Source: Acidiluteibacter sp965660325 (GTDB lineage: Bacteria; Bacteroidota; Bacteroidia; Flavobacteriales_E; Vicingaceae). From it: a stretch of 24,843 nucleotides of DNA. Shown here one piece after another: positions 1-7,545 of the stretch. The position numbers and the translations under genes are program-made. The stretch covers positions 1 through 24,843 of the forward strand of contig CBFHZL010000027.1 of NCBI GenBank assembly GCA_965660325.1. Reading direction: 5' to 3'. Under the pieces are notes generated by a model that was not told where the DNA came from, did not search any database, and worked only from the letters and a program-made list of their open reading frames with translations. The first letter of the stretch is position 1. Each line of letters starts with the position of its first letter.

Positions 1-193
1 CTAGTGGCGGAAGGTTTTTCTTTGTTCGTTTAATATGTACTTGGGCATTTTCCATGCTCGGACAATGCCGCATAAATATACTCCATTGGAAACGGGTAAA
101 CCCATCGTCTTCTAATTGCTTTACAAATTTTCGATAATTCTTCGTGTCTTTCTTGGTTTGCGTTGGAAGGTCAAAAAATACGAGTACCCACAT
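1..193 (-). CDS. cas2: CRISPR-associated endoribonuclease Cas2 (partial, 3' end outside window)
   Basis: The reverse strand from an ATG at 193 reads MWVLVFFDLPTQTKK, followed by a segment containing FVKQLEDDGFTRFQWSIFMR, which is the N-terminal half of a type II-C Cas2. It shows the first beta strand with the conserved Asp of the VFFDLP motif. Only 64 codons are present before the left edge; the family is usually about 110 residues, so the C-terminal part is missing because the window ends, not because the gene is broken. Cas2 forms the structural dimer at the centre of the Cas1-Cas2 spacer integrase. It starts 26 bases after the cas1 stop, which fits one cas9-cas1-cas2 transcript. The CRISPR array normally follows cas2 in such loci, so it would lie just left of this window. 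Family identity is recognised from the sequence; the position of the array is inference. Confidence 0.93.
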   Translation of the reverse strand, partial: MWVLVFFDLPTQTKKDTKNYRKFVKQLEDDGFTRFQWSIFMRHCPSMENAQVHIKRTKKNLPPL

Positions 194-219
194 AATGCGA
201 TATTGATTAAAACGGCTGC

Positions 220-1122
220 TTAAGTTTCCCATTCTGGAAGTTTTAATTGCTTCCGTTCTTTCAAATAGCATGCCGCTAATGATGCAGTAGTCTGCTGCAC
301 AGCCAACATCAATGGTTTACGGGTTTTATTGATCATCACATCTATTGTGGGTATGGTCAACAGGACTTGTTTTATCCCCCAGCTTAATTCGGTTACTGCT
401 CCTTCTTCTTCCAAAATCTGCAATACCATTTGATCAACATAAGGCCGATAAGGCTCCATAATATCATCGGCTAAGCAATAGGCATTGTATTTATTATGAT
501 GATGAATACCCAAGGAAGGATGTAATCCTGAACCGACTAATGAACGCGCAACAATGGCCCGGAGAATGGCATAACCATAATTTAGCAGCGCATTGGGTTC
601 GGCTTCAAAACGACCTCTAGTGAAGCCCTCTACATAATCGATGAAAACTGTTTTCCAATAATGTGCCGCTGCCCTACCCTCGTAGTTTTCAGGATCGCCA
701 TTTTTTACTTGACTTGCCCAATATTGCATGTTTTCAACAGGCTGACCGGTTAATTTTAAAACAGCAGCCTGGTTCTGGATCTTTCGTTGGATAATGGTTT
801 TCCATAGCCGATCTTTTAAAGCAGCTGTAGCATCAATTTGTGCTGCTAATTGCGCCTGCTGTGTATGGTGCCCATCAAGGTTTAACATTAATCCATGAGG
901 CAGGTGCCGATCATTGCAGGTTATTAGCGCTACATTATTCCCTAATAATTTACCGATTAGCGGTTGCGAAATGGTAATTTGAGCATGGTCTAAAATCACA
1001 ACTCCCAAATCTTCAATTGGAACCGTTTTAGATTCTTCTACCTTTGGGTAGTTAACCACCAATTGCTGCTTACTCGTAGAGAGGTAGGCAGGGTTGCCGA
1101 AATATAGGGTTCGTTTTATCAT
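220..1122 (-). CDS. cas1: CRISPR-associated endonuclease Cas1, type II-C
   Basis: This is the metal-dependent integrase subunit that, with Cas2, inserts new spacers into the CRISPR array. The 300-residue length is normal for type II Cas1. The N-terminal beta domain (about 1-95) opens with MIKRTLYFGNPAYLS. The alpha-helical catalytic domain follows, with Glu148 in the NYEGRAAAHYW segment, the run NYGYAILRAIVARSLVGSGL (181-200), the histidines of GIHHHNKYN near 207-209, and the acidic LADDIMEPYRP motif (218-227). These match the conserved Glu/His/acidic metal site of Cas1. The ATG at 1122 gives the canonical N-terminus. It sits 93 bases downstream of cas9 on the same strand, and cas2 follows after 26 bases. 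Nothing suggests inactivation. Confidence 0.97.
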   Translation of the reverse strand: MIKRTLYFGNPAYLSTSKQQLVVNYPKVEESKTVPIEDLGVVILDHAQITISQPLIGKLLGNNVALITCNDRHLPHGLMLNLDGHHTQQAQLAAQIDATAALKDRLWKTIIQRKIQNQAAVLKLTGQPVENMQYWASQVKNGDPENYEGRAAAHYWKTVFIDYVEGFTRGRFEAEPNALLNYGYAILRAIVARSLVGSGLHPSLGIHHHNKYNAYCLADDIMEPYRPYVDQMVLQILEEEGAVTELSWGIKQVLLTIPTIDVMINKTRKPLMLAVQQTTASLAACYLKERKQLKLPEWET

Positions 1123-1157
1123 ACGAATACAGTTTCAAAATTTTTATAAGGAGACCT

Positions 1158-1199
1158 AACAGGTTTTGACTTGTCCGTCGATTTGGAGGAAAACCTGCT
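1158..1199 (-). repeat. Inverted repeat in the cas9-cas1 spacer
   Basis: Between the cas9 stop and the cas1 start, CAGGTTTT (1160-1167) pairs perfectly with AAAACCTG (1190-1197) around a 22-base loop, and TCC/GGA (1174-1176/1185-1187) could pair inside it. In the cas transcript this would form a hairpin 36 or more bases before the cas1 ATG. There is no clean U-tract directly after it in the minus direction, so it is not a classical intrinsic terminator. A partial attenuator, an RNA-processing site or chance are all possible. The 8-base stem is seen; the function is not known. Confidence 0.45.
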
Positions 1200-1215
1200 A
1201 GCCCTTAAAGTATAA

Positions 1216-4200
1216 TTACCCCTTCTTTACTTCAACTACAGAACCTAAACGATCCATTTTTAATTTCCAACACCTTTCCTTTATCATATCGCCGTCTGTA
1301 GATCGCTCTGATTTATTCAAAGCAGAAAATTCATATTTGTTTACTACAGCTTTAGCAACTTGAGATGGTATAAAGAATCCTTGAGAAGACGATCCACTCA
1401 CCATTTTATACACTCTATCAGCCTGATCTTTTCTTAAATTATTAAAGTCAACTAAATTGATATTTTCTATTTCCTCATCAGTTGGAACATAAACTAAATC
1501 ATTAGGCGATAATGAGAATAAATACTCCCCTTTAGTATTATCTATTGGTACATCAGTTCGTTCACCTTTAGGCAAATGAGCTACTTGCTTTTGATGCTCA
1601 ATTACTTCATTTAGTGGAACTGTAGCATACACTCTCATAGAATTGCCTTTTTTGTCCGTCGTCTTGTAGATAGAAAAGAATAAGTTAGTTCCTTTGGCTG
1701 CTTCTACATACTTATCTTTTTTATTGCCTGTATGACCTATATTAAACTTATTACTCTCTTCAAAAATTCTAACCTTTTTAATAGGTTGATGTGTTTTTCC
1801 GTTATTTAAGGCAACAATATTTTCATTCATCTCTTTCAATCCCTCGGCATTAAATGCAAGTTCAGGATTTAATTTTCCATCGTCCTTTACGTAATTTTTT
1901 AAATGATTTTTAAGAATTTGTTGAATTCCAGTATCAGTTATATTGGCAATTTGTTTTTCAGTTAAACTTGATGTTAATTCTACTCTTGTTGCAGTTCCTT
2001 CTGTGTATACTTCTACCTTCGAAACAGTATCTCCGTTTAGTTGTATCGGCTTTTTCTTAAAATAAGCTATCGTTTTAGCTGAATCATTTTCAAACTCTTC
2101 AAGTTTTTGCTCAACCAACCATTTTATTTTTTGGTTTACTATTAAATGAGGCTCTTTAATTACCTTGTTTAATTGCACTTCTTTTCCCTTTGCTAACAAT
2201 ACCTTTCCTGATACCGTCTCTTTATGCATTGGTTTTCGAATTGCCCAGCTATCCCCTTTTTTCTGTGGAATCAGCTCTTTTTTGGGCATTCCATTTTTAC
2301 CAATTCTCAATGTACCGTCTTCATTTTTATAAGACAGGTATTTATTATTGGTCTTATTAATTACACGTAAGTTTTGTTTGAAACTTACTAAGGTAGTCTC
2401 TAGCTGTTTTTTGGTGTCGGTAGTAAAGGTAGGCCATGGTTTATGATAACTTTTGGCCACTTTTCTTTTTTGAATCTCGCCTGTTTGATTATTTGTAATC
2501 TCCACTTCTTTCCGTTCTCTCAACTTATCAACTAATTCAAAATTATTTCGTTGAGTATTTAATGAAGTGATATAATTTACATGATCTTTGGTTACACAAG
2601 CTACCACAAGTGCATCTAATGCATGGTGCCTATGATCAATTCGTTTTTTATTAAATCCTTTTGCAATATCATCAGGAACTTGGGTTCTAAACGCATTGAT
2701 GGATTGATCAAAAAAGCCAAAATCACTTGTTCCCGTCATTTCATTTAAGCGCTCAAAACGAGGAGCGATTAACTCGTTCCACTTATCATTCAGCCCCCAA
2801 TCTCGTTTTAAATCTGACGTAATTCTTCCAGGCATTGTCACGAGGTGCTTTGAGGTTGCCTCTTGCTCATTTTCTTCCCGAACAATATTACTTAACAACC
2901 CTTTAATCAACTTACTGATATATCGGCTATCGTTTAATTGACGTTCAATAAAACCTTCAGGTATTTCCTCAGCCAATAATTTTTTAAGCTTCGTTCTATT
3001 ATTCTTATACAGTCGATTACATAATTTCTCGTATTGATCTAAACTTAAAATTTCTACTGTCTTTCCGCTCCCCAACTCAACTTTAGATGTTCCGTACTCC
3101 TTAATGAAGGCATATGCGGTCTTGTTTCCTTTTAATGAGTTCACAGCAGCTTCACAAATGATTTTATTAGTTAAAGAGTCATCGTACAACCTAGATTGTG
3201 GTATTACATGTTCAATTTCATAATCACTACTAAACAGTCTACTTAGTGAAATCATTTCTCCTGTGTAAGGTGATTTGTAACCCTGTTCTAGCCAAATCTT
3301 ATACTTTAAAATTTCTTTTTTTGTAGGACTACTATTTTTTCTAATTTTTGTTATTTCATCCTCAGATGAATCATTGTAAACAGTGTATTCGCTGTTGAAA
3401 ACTCCATCTTCATATATTTTTAAAATCTCCTGATGGCTTGGAGAGAATGGCCTAACATCACCCTCTGTTTTAGAATCTTCAACCATACTTTTAAGTACTT
3501 CCTTAATTCTATGATTGGTATTTTCATTCAAGGTATTTTGCTCGCTAATACGCTTCCTTTTGTCAGCAGGATTTTTCATTTCCCTGCCCAATTCTACATG
3601 AATTTCGTCAAAAAAACCTTCTTTCCCTTTGCCATAATAGTTCCATATATCTTTTACTGTTCTTAGGGTCTCTAATACTACTTGTTCTACTATTGGGTTT
3701 CTTAAACTATGTTGTTTAAAAGTTTCAATGTAATCAGTTAAGTCTTGAATAGTCTTCCACTGGGAAACTTCGCTTGCCTCAGAATGTCTTTTGTAAATAG
3801 CATAGCAAGCTTGGTAAGTATTTAAATTTTCTATTGGATTTAAGTTTTTATACGCTTTAAAACTCTTTAAAAGACGCGCAGAAATATCATCATCAACTAA
3901 GGACTCATCAATTAGGCTTACATTATAATCAATAGACTCTAGTCGCTTTATAATATCACGAATCAAAGCCTTGGCATCTTCATTAACTTTACTTTCGGAC
4001 CAAAACTTACCAAAGCGCATTAAGGGAAGCAGTTTTTTAAGTGCTTTTTCTGAGTAGGAAGCATAATCATTTTTAAATGGGGGAAAAGCTTTAAAGAGTT
4101 CAAAAAAAGCCTCTTTATCAATCTGATTTTTAGTTGCAAACGTTCTTATGGCTTTCTGGTACTCTTCTTTATCCTTCACAGAGTAAATTAAGTGCCACAG

Positions 4201-5859
4201 ACCGTAAACTTTTTCGTTTGTTAAAAATTCCTTGGCATTTAGACCTGCTATTTTTTCTACCCTTTTAAAAATAGCCGCATACGTGGGGTTCATGGGGTAC
4301 TTTTTGTCCAAGACATAATTCCATCTGTAATTGCCTTTATTTTTTTTGTCAATAATATCATTGGCGGCAAGGAAATTAATTAGCTGTTTTTGATCAACTT
4401 CCTCGCGTTGATTAAGAAAGTCATACAATAGCTCTTTATTTTGAATATCATCAAAGACTATATTTGTTACATCTTTTTCTAAAACTTCTTTACCATCAAA
4501 CTCACCTCCCACTTGATAGATTTTTAAGTTTTTCAAGAATTGTAATAATCTAAATTCAATGAAATAAGGGTTCGATTTGGAGGCGCCTTTTAAATACTTA
4601 ATTTTATTTTCACCGTTTAACTGAAATCTCCTAAACTCATATTGGCAATTTGAAATACTTGATTTTTTGCTTTTTAAAGGTCGTTGGTAAAAAATAATAT
4701 CATCCAAAAAGAGTTTAGCCAAGTCGTTTTTCGCTATACTATTTCTATGTGACTCATTATGTTGGTATAGCTCCAATAAGCATTTCTGATATAGATCCTT
4801 ATCTTTAAATTCATGATGAAATTCCGCCTGCTTTTCTAGAATTGCCTTAAGCTCGGCTTTATAAAATCTTCGCTCAATAGTTCTAACCAACTTACCATTG
4901 ATTTTAAGTTTTGGATTCTTGTATAAAGCATTAAGAATAAATGTTCCTACATGCTTGTTAGAATCAATAATATCTAATTCAGTTTTCTTTTTAATCGCTA
5001 TCCAGTCACTTTCCGAATCAACCATTCTAAAAGATCTTTTGATATTACCTTCCTTATCTAGCTTTGGGTTTCCGTCTTTATCAAAATTAGTAGTTACAAT
5101 AAATTCCTTGTTCATCCCTTTCCAATTAAAAATTGGTTCTTTTGATTTTCGGGAATACACCATGTCATTATCCAAAACAACGTTGTACCACCTATTAGAC
5201 CCAGTGTAACTATCAGTTGCGATAACATCAACTACCTTTAAATTATAGTAATCTTCCGATTTAGATTTATCCTCCTCTTCTTCTTCACCTCTTAATTGAT
5301 AATAACCTCTCTTTTGATTAAAGTTTAAAATTAACCAGGCTAATTCTTCCTTTGATATTTTCTCACGTAACGCTTTATCTCTTAAATAATAAAGAGTTAA
5401 ATCAAAAGGTAATTTTTCATCAATATTTCTGTTCTTGAATTGATCAGCCATTTTGAGAAAAGAATCCATAAATAAAAACTGATGCTTTCCATCTACCTTT
5501 TCATAATTTAATTTAACCTCTTTTCCATTTTTGAACTGCCCTAATTTATTTTCGAAGTCAATGCTATCAGCATAATGCTTAGGCAGGAATCCTACCAGAT
5601 TTAATATTCTATGTAGTCGTTCTCTTCGAAGTAACATTCTTTGTCTAAGCCTTCTTACACCTCGATATCCTGTTCTCTCAGCCGTTTGAGATATAGAAAC
5701 TCCAGAATCAAATTTTCCGAGTATATCTTGTGACATAGGAATAATTCGACTACCAATTCCACTTATTTCACCATCTTTTTTTTCAAAATCTAAATTAATC
5801 AGCGACCAACCAATTGAATTAGTTCCCAAATCCAGTCCTAAAATTTTCTTTTTTCCCAT
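1216..5859 (-). CDS. cas9: CRISPR-associated endonuclease Cas9, type II-C (large Bacteroidota form)
   Basis: RNA-guided double-strand DNA nuclease, the effector of the system; 1547 residues from the start chosen here. RuvC-I is KKILGLDLGTNSIGWSLIN with Asp10. The arginine-rich bridge helix follows (GYRGVRRLRQRMLLRRERLH). RuvC-II has Glu756 in IHVELGREM, HNH has His884 in YEIEHVIPQSRLYDDSLTNK, and RuvC-III has His1079 and Asp1082 in DHRHHALDAL. All catalytic residues are therefore present and the enzyme should cleave both strands. The frame stays open upstream to an ATG at 5934, but that 25-residue extension (MFSQRNNPYC...) overlaps the tracrRNA and does not resemble Cas9, while MGKKKILGLDLG at 5859 gives the classic N-terminus. 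It is long for type II-C; the extra length is in the REC lobe (acidic run EEEEED near 194-199) and in the C-terminal WED/PAM-interacting part. No csn2 or cas4 is visible. The PAM cannot be read from the sequence. Confidence 0.97.
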   Translation of the reverse strand: MGKKKILGLDLGTNSIGWSLINLDFEKKDGEISGIGSRIIPMSQDILGKFDSGVSISQTAERTGYRGVRRLRQRMLLRRERLHRILNLVGFLPKHYADSIDFENKLGQFKNGKEVKLNYEKVDGKHQFLFMDSFLKMADQFKNRNIDEKLPFDLTLYYLRDKALREKISKEELAWLILNFNQKRGYYQLRGEEEEEDKSKSEDYYNLKVVDVIATDSYTGSNRWYNVVLDNDMVYSRKSKEPIFNWKGMNKEFIVTTNFDKDGNPKLDKEGNIKRSFRMVDSESDWIAIKKKTELDIIDSNKHVGTFILNALYKNPKLKINGKLVRTIERRFYKAELKAILEKQAEFHHEFKDKDLYQKCLLELYQHNESHRNSIAKNDLAKLFLDDIIFYQRPLKSKKSSISNCQYEFRRFQLNGENKIKYLKGASKSNPYFIEFRLLQFLKNLKIYQVGGEFDGKEVLEKDVTNIVFDDIQNKELLYDFLNQREEVDQKQLINFLAANDIIDKKNKGNYRWNYVLDKKYPMNPTYAAIFKRVEKIAGLNAKEFLTNEKVYGLWHLIYSVKDKEEYQKAIRTFATKNQIDKEAFFELFKAFPPFKNDYASYSEKALKKLLPLMRFGKFWSESKVNEDAKALIRDIIKRLESIDYNVSLIDESLVDDDISARLLKSFKAYKNLNPIENLNTYQACYAIYKRHSEASEVSQWKTIQDLTDYIETFKQHSLRNPIVEQVVLETLRTVKDIWNYYGKGKEGFFDEIHVELGREMKNPADKRKRISEQNTLNENTNHRIKEVLKSMVEDSKTEGDVRPFSPSHQEILKIYEDGVFNSEYTVYNDSSEDEITKIRKNSSPTKKEILKYKIWLEQGYKSPYTGEMISLSRLFSSDYEIEHVIPQSRLYDDSLTNKIICEAAVNSLKGNKTAYAFIKEYGTSKVELGSGKTVEILSLDQYEKLCNRLYKNNRTKLKKLLAEEIPEGFIERQLNDSRYISKLIKGLLSNIVREENEQEATSKHLVTMPGRITSDLKRDWGLNDKWNELIAPRFERLNEMTGTSDFGFFDQSINAFRTQVPDDIAKGFNKKRIDHRHHALDALVVACVTKDHVNYITSLNTQRNNFELVDKLRERKEVEITNNQTGEIQKRKVAKSYHKPWPTFTTDTKKQLETTLVSFKQNLRVINKTNNKYLSYKNEDGTLRIGKNGMPKKELIPQKKGDSWAIRKPMHKETVSGKVLLAKGKEVQLNKVIKEPHLIVNQKIKWLVEQKLEEFENDSAKTIAYFKKKPIQLNGDTVSKVEVYTEGTATRVELTSSLTEKQIANITDTGIQQILKNHLKNYVKDDGKLNPELAFNAEGLKEMNENIVALNNGKTHQPIKKVRIFEESNKFNIGHTGNKKDKYVEAAKGTNLFFSIYKTTDKKGNSMRVYATVPLNEVIEHQKQVAHLPKGERTDVPIDNTKGEYLFSLSPNDLVYVPTDEEIENINLVDFNNLRKDQADRVYKMVSGSSSQGFFIPSQVAKAVVNKYEFSALNKSERSTDGDMIKERCWKLKMDRLGSVVEVKKG

Positions 5860-5881
5860 TTGTATATTTTTTACTATTTTT

Positions 5882-5961
5882 ACTTCACAATTTGAAAGCG
5901 ATTCACAATAAGGATTATTCCGTTGTGAAAACATTTAAGGCGGGGCAACTCGCCTTTTTTT
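5882..5961 (+). ncRNA. tracrRNA of the type II-C system
   Basis: On the plus strand, head-to-head with cas9, is a segment with all parts of a Bacteroidota tracrRNA. There is an anti-repeat (about 5884-5909, containing TTTGAAAGCGATTCACAA), a short hairpin GGA-TTAT-TCC (5912-5921), a linker, and a terminator hairpin with a T-run ending at 5961. The anti-repeat predicts a CRISPR repeat whose 5' end reads close to GTTGTGAATCGCTTTCAAA, which resembles the GTTGTG-type repeats known from Bacteroidota II-C loci. The RNA would pair with pre-crRNA for RNase III processing and load into Cas9. The 5' end is uncertain: a TATATTTT box at 5863-5870 (close to TAnnTTTG) could give a start near 5877. The call rests on structure, position and remembered similarity; no array is in view to confirm the pairing. 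Confidence 0.85.
5937..5961 (+). terminator. Intrinsic terminator of the tracrRNA
   Basis: AAGGCG (5937-5942) pairs with CGCCTT (5951-5956) around the loop GGGCAACT, and a run of seven T (5955-5961) follows directly. This is a standard Rho-independent terminator oriented to end plus-strand transcription, and it also serves as the 3' hairpin of the tracrRNA. Confidence 0.85.
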
Positions 5962-6009
5962 ATGCGCTATTTTTTGTGATTTGATTCATAATTTTTTCGT
6001 TGGCGAGCA

Positions 6010-6058
6010 ATATCCTTACCAAATGTGTAGTTTCTTATTTTTCAGCTTTTAAGGATAT
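6010..6058. repeat. 9-bp perfect inverted repeat in the cas9/lipoprotein intergenic region
   Basis: ATATCCTTA (6010-6018) and TAAGGATAT (6050-6058) are exact reverse complements separated by 31 bases. The pair lies in the 243-base region between the tracrRNA terminator and the lipoprotein gene, upstream of cas9. It could be a hairpin in a long cas9 leader, a spaced operator half-site pair, or chance in AT-rich DNA. Confidence 0.35.
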
Positions 6059-6136
6059 CAATAATACGACTATATTATGATAAAGGCAAGAGTAACAATT
6101 GTTTAATCAGTAAAATTGTGACATTAAACATTGATT

Positions 6137-6144
6137 CAAAAATA
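6137..6144 (-). promoter_or_regulatory. Candidate -7 box for cas9 transcription
   Basis: Plus-strand CAAAAATA reads TATTTTTG on the minus strand, a full match to the Bacteroidota TAnnTTTG -7 box. It is the only full match I see on this strand between cas9 and the lipoprotein gene. The nearest TTG upstream is only 12 bases away, shorter than the usual 17-23, so support is weak. If used, the cas9 leader would be about 270 bases and would include the complement of the tracrRNA. Confidence 0.25.
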
Positions 6145-6204
6145 AGCTTGCACTCCAACCCCTATAACACATACTAACGAACCAAATAATCCGTTAGCAC
6201 CTGC

Positions 6205-7377
6205 ATGAAACTAACTATATTTTTAGCTGTGCTACCGCTTCTCTTTTATTCCTGCGAGAAAAAAGAAAGTGATGAACCCATCCAAACGCCTACCTCAGGC
6301 ATTGTTTTCGAAAAAAGTATTGGAGGATCCATGGACGACTTTGTGTATGATGGTGTAATCCATCAAGATGCATTATATGCCGTAGGAACAACGCATAGTC
6401 TTGGTGATCCTAATGGAGACCATTACCTCATAAAAATGGATTTAGAAGGCAATGTGTTGTGGGAACGAAATTATGGAGGCGGTGCAGCAGACGAAGGTGC
6501 GGCCATTCATGCCACTAATGATGGTCATCTTTTACTTGCAGGAGCCACCCAAAGCACAGGAAATGGAATGAAAGACATTCATCTTTTGAAATTGAATCTA
6601 AATGGGGACGTAATTTGGGAGAAAACCATAGGCGGAACAGCTGACGACACACCCATTTCCGTAATAGAAACCAGTAATAATTCATTTTGCATTGCAGGAA
6701 CGACAGAAAGCTATGGTGCGGGGTCAAGAGATATTTACATGGTTTGGGTGGATCAAAACGGCAACACTATTCGTGAAAAGCACTTTGGTGGGTCTGACAT
6801 TGACGGCAGCACAGAACTATTAGAATTAGAAAACAAGGAATTGATGCTTTATGGGTACACCGCTAATTTTGGTGCCAACAGCAGGGACTTATACCTTATG
6901 AAATTAAGCGCTAATGGAGATTCCATCTGGTCGAAGCGCTACGGTGGAAGCGGCTATGAGGAAAGTCAAGACTTCGTGCGCACACCTTCTGGAGACTTTG
7001 TGCTGCAAGGTCACTCCTCGAGCACGGACCCCATTCACGATATGTTTACGGTAAAAGTAGATGCAAGTGGAAACGTTATTTGGGAAGTCAATAATGGAGG
7101 CAGCATGCACGATGGCGGACAAGCTATTGCCATCAATGAAATCGGTCAATATGTGCTTATCGGGCGTAGTATGAGCTTTAGAGGCGGTGATCGAAACATC
7201 TACATGGTTACTACCGACACCGACGGCAATACCCTATCTGAAGTGATTCTTGGAGGAGAAAGAGATGATTGGGGACAGCACCTTATCGTGCACAATGACC
7301 ACTATTATGTTTTGGGCCACACCAATTCATTTAATGACAATGCAAATGACGCATATGTATTAAAATACAAACGGTAG
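6205..7377 (+). CDS. Lipoprotein with seven beta-propeller-like repeats
   Basis: The 390-residue product starts with a lipoprotein signal, MKLTIFLAVLPLLFYSCEKK, with the lipobox LFYSC and the acylated Cys at 17, so it should be anchored in an envelope membrane. The rest is made of about seven units of 48-50 residues. Each contains a GG-S/T-x-D-D/E turn (GGSMDD, GGGAADE, GGTADD, GGSDID, GGSGYEE, GGSMHDG, GGERDDW), a G-x-T-x-S/N-x-G strand and a D-x-x-GN-x-x-W/L segment. Seven units suggest a seven-bladed propeller. The repeat type resembles those in uncharacterised Bacteroidota surface proteins. No catalytic motif is visible; a binding or scaffold role is possible but not shown. It is divergent from cas9 and has no evident functional link to CRISPR. 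No typical TAnnTTTG box was found close upstream. Confidence 0.85.
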   Translation: MKLTIFLAVLPLLFYSCEKKESDEPIQTPTSGIVFEKSIGGSMDDFVYDGVIHQDALYAVGTTHSLGDPNGDHYLIKMDLEGNVLWERNYGGGAADEGAAIHATNDGHLLLAGATQSTGNGMKDIHLLKLNLNGDVIWEKTIGGTADDTPISVIETSNNSFCIAGTTESYGAGSRDIYMVWVDQNGNTIREKHFGGSDIDGSTELLELENKELMLYGYTANFGANSRDLYLMKLSANGDSIWSKRYGGSGYEESQDFVRTPSGDFVLQGHSSSTDPIHDMFTVKVDASGNVIWEVNNGGSMHDGGQAIAINEIGQYVLIGRSMSFRGGDRNIYMVTTDTDGNTLSEVILGGERDDWGQHLIVHNDHYYVLGHTNSFNDNANDAYVLKYKR

Positions 7378-7513
7378 ATTTTTTTTTGGTGCAACAGTAG
7401 CTTTTATGAGGCTTATTTTCCGCTTTTGTCTTGTTGTGTGAAAACAATGTGACCCGAGATGGAATAATTACAAATAATCCATTTTTCTGTTACAAAATCA
7501 TCCTTGCCTTAAT

Positions 7514-7521
7514 TACCTTTG
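7514..7521 (+). promoter_or_regulatory. -7 promoter box upstream of lplA
   Basis: TACCTTTG fully matches the Bacteroidota -7 consensus TAnnTTTG. Transcription would start near 7528, giving a short leader before the ATG at 7546. No clear TTTG is seen at the -33 position, only a loosely similar TGTTAC around 7488-7493. The box overlaps a possible TTG start at 7519, which argues against that codon as the start. Confidence 0.5.
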
Positions 7522-7545
7522 CCTTCTTATTTCAATACTGACACT

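Noticed and set aside
3433..5209. Plus-strand frames opposite cas9 (3433-3666 and 4898-5209)
   Set aside because: They are antisense to a clearly conserved coding region and match no family.
5860..5934. 25-residue N-terminal extension of Cas9 from an ATG at 5934
   Set aside because: It is the reverse complement of the tracrRNA, does not resemble Cas9 sequence, and the canonical N-terminus begins at MGKKKILGLDLG.
1..5961. CRISPR repeat array within the window
   Set aside because: I looked for regularly spaced direct repeats on both strands around the cas genes and saw none; the array must lie beyond the left edge or elsewhere.
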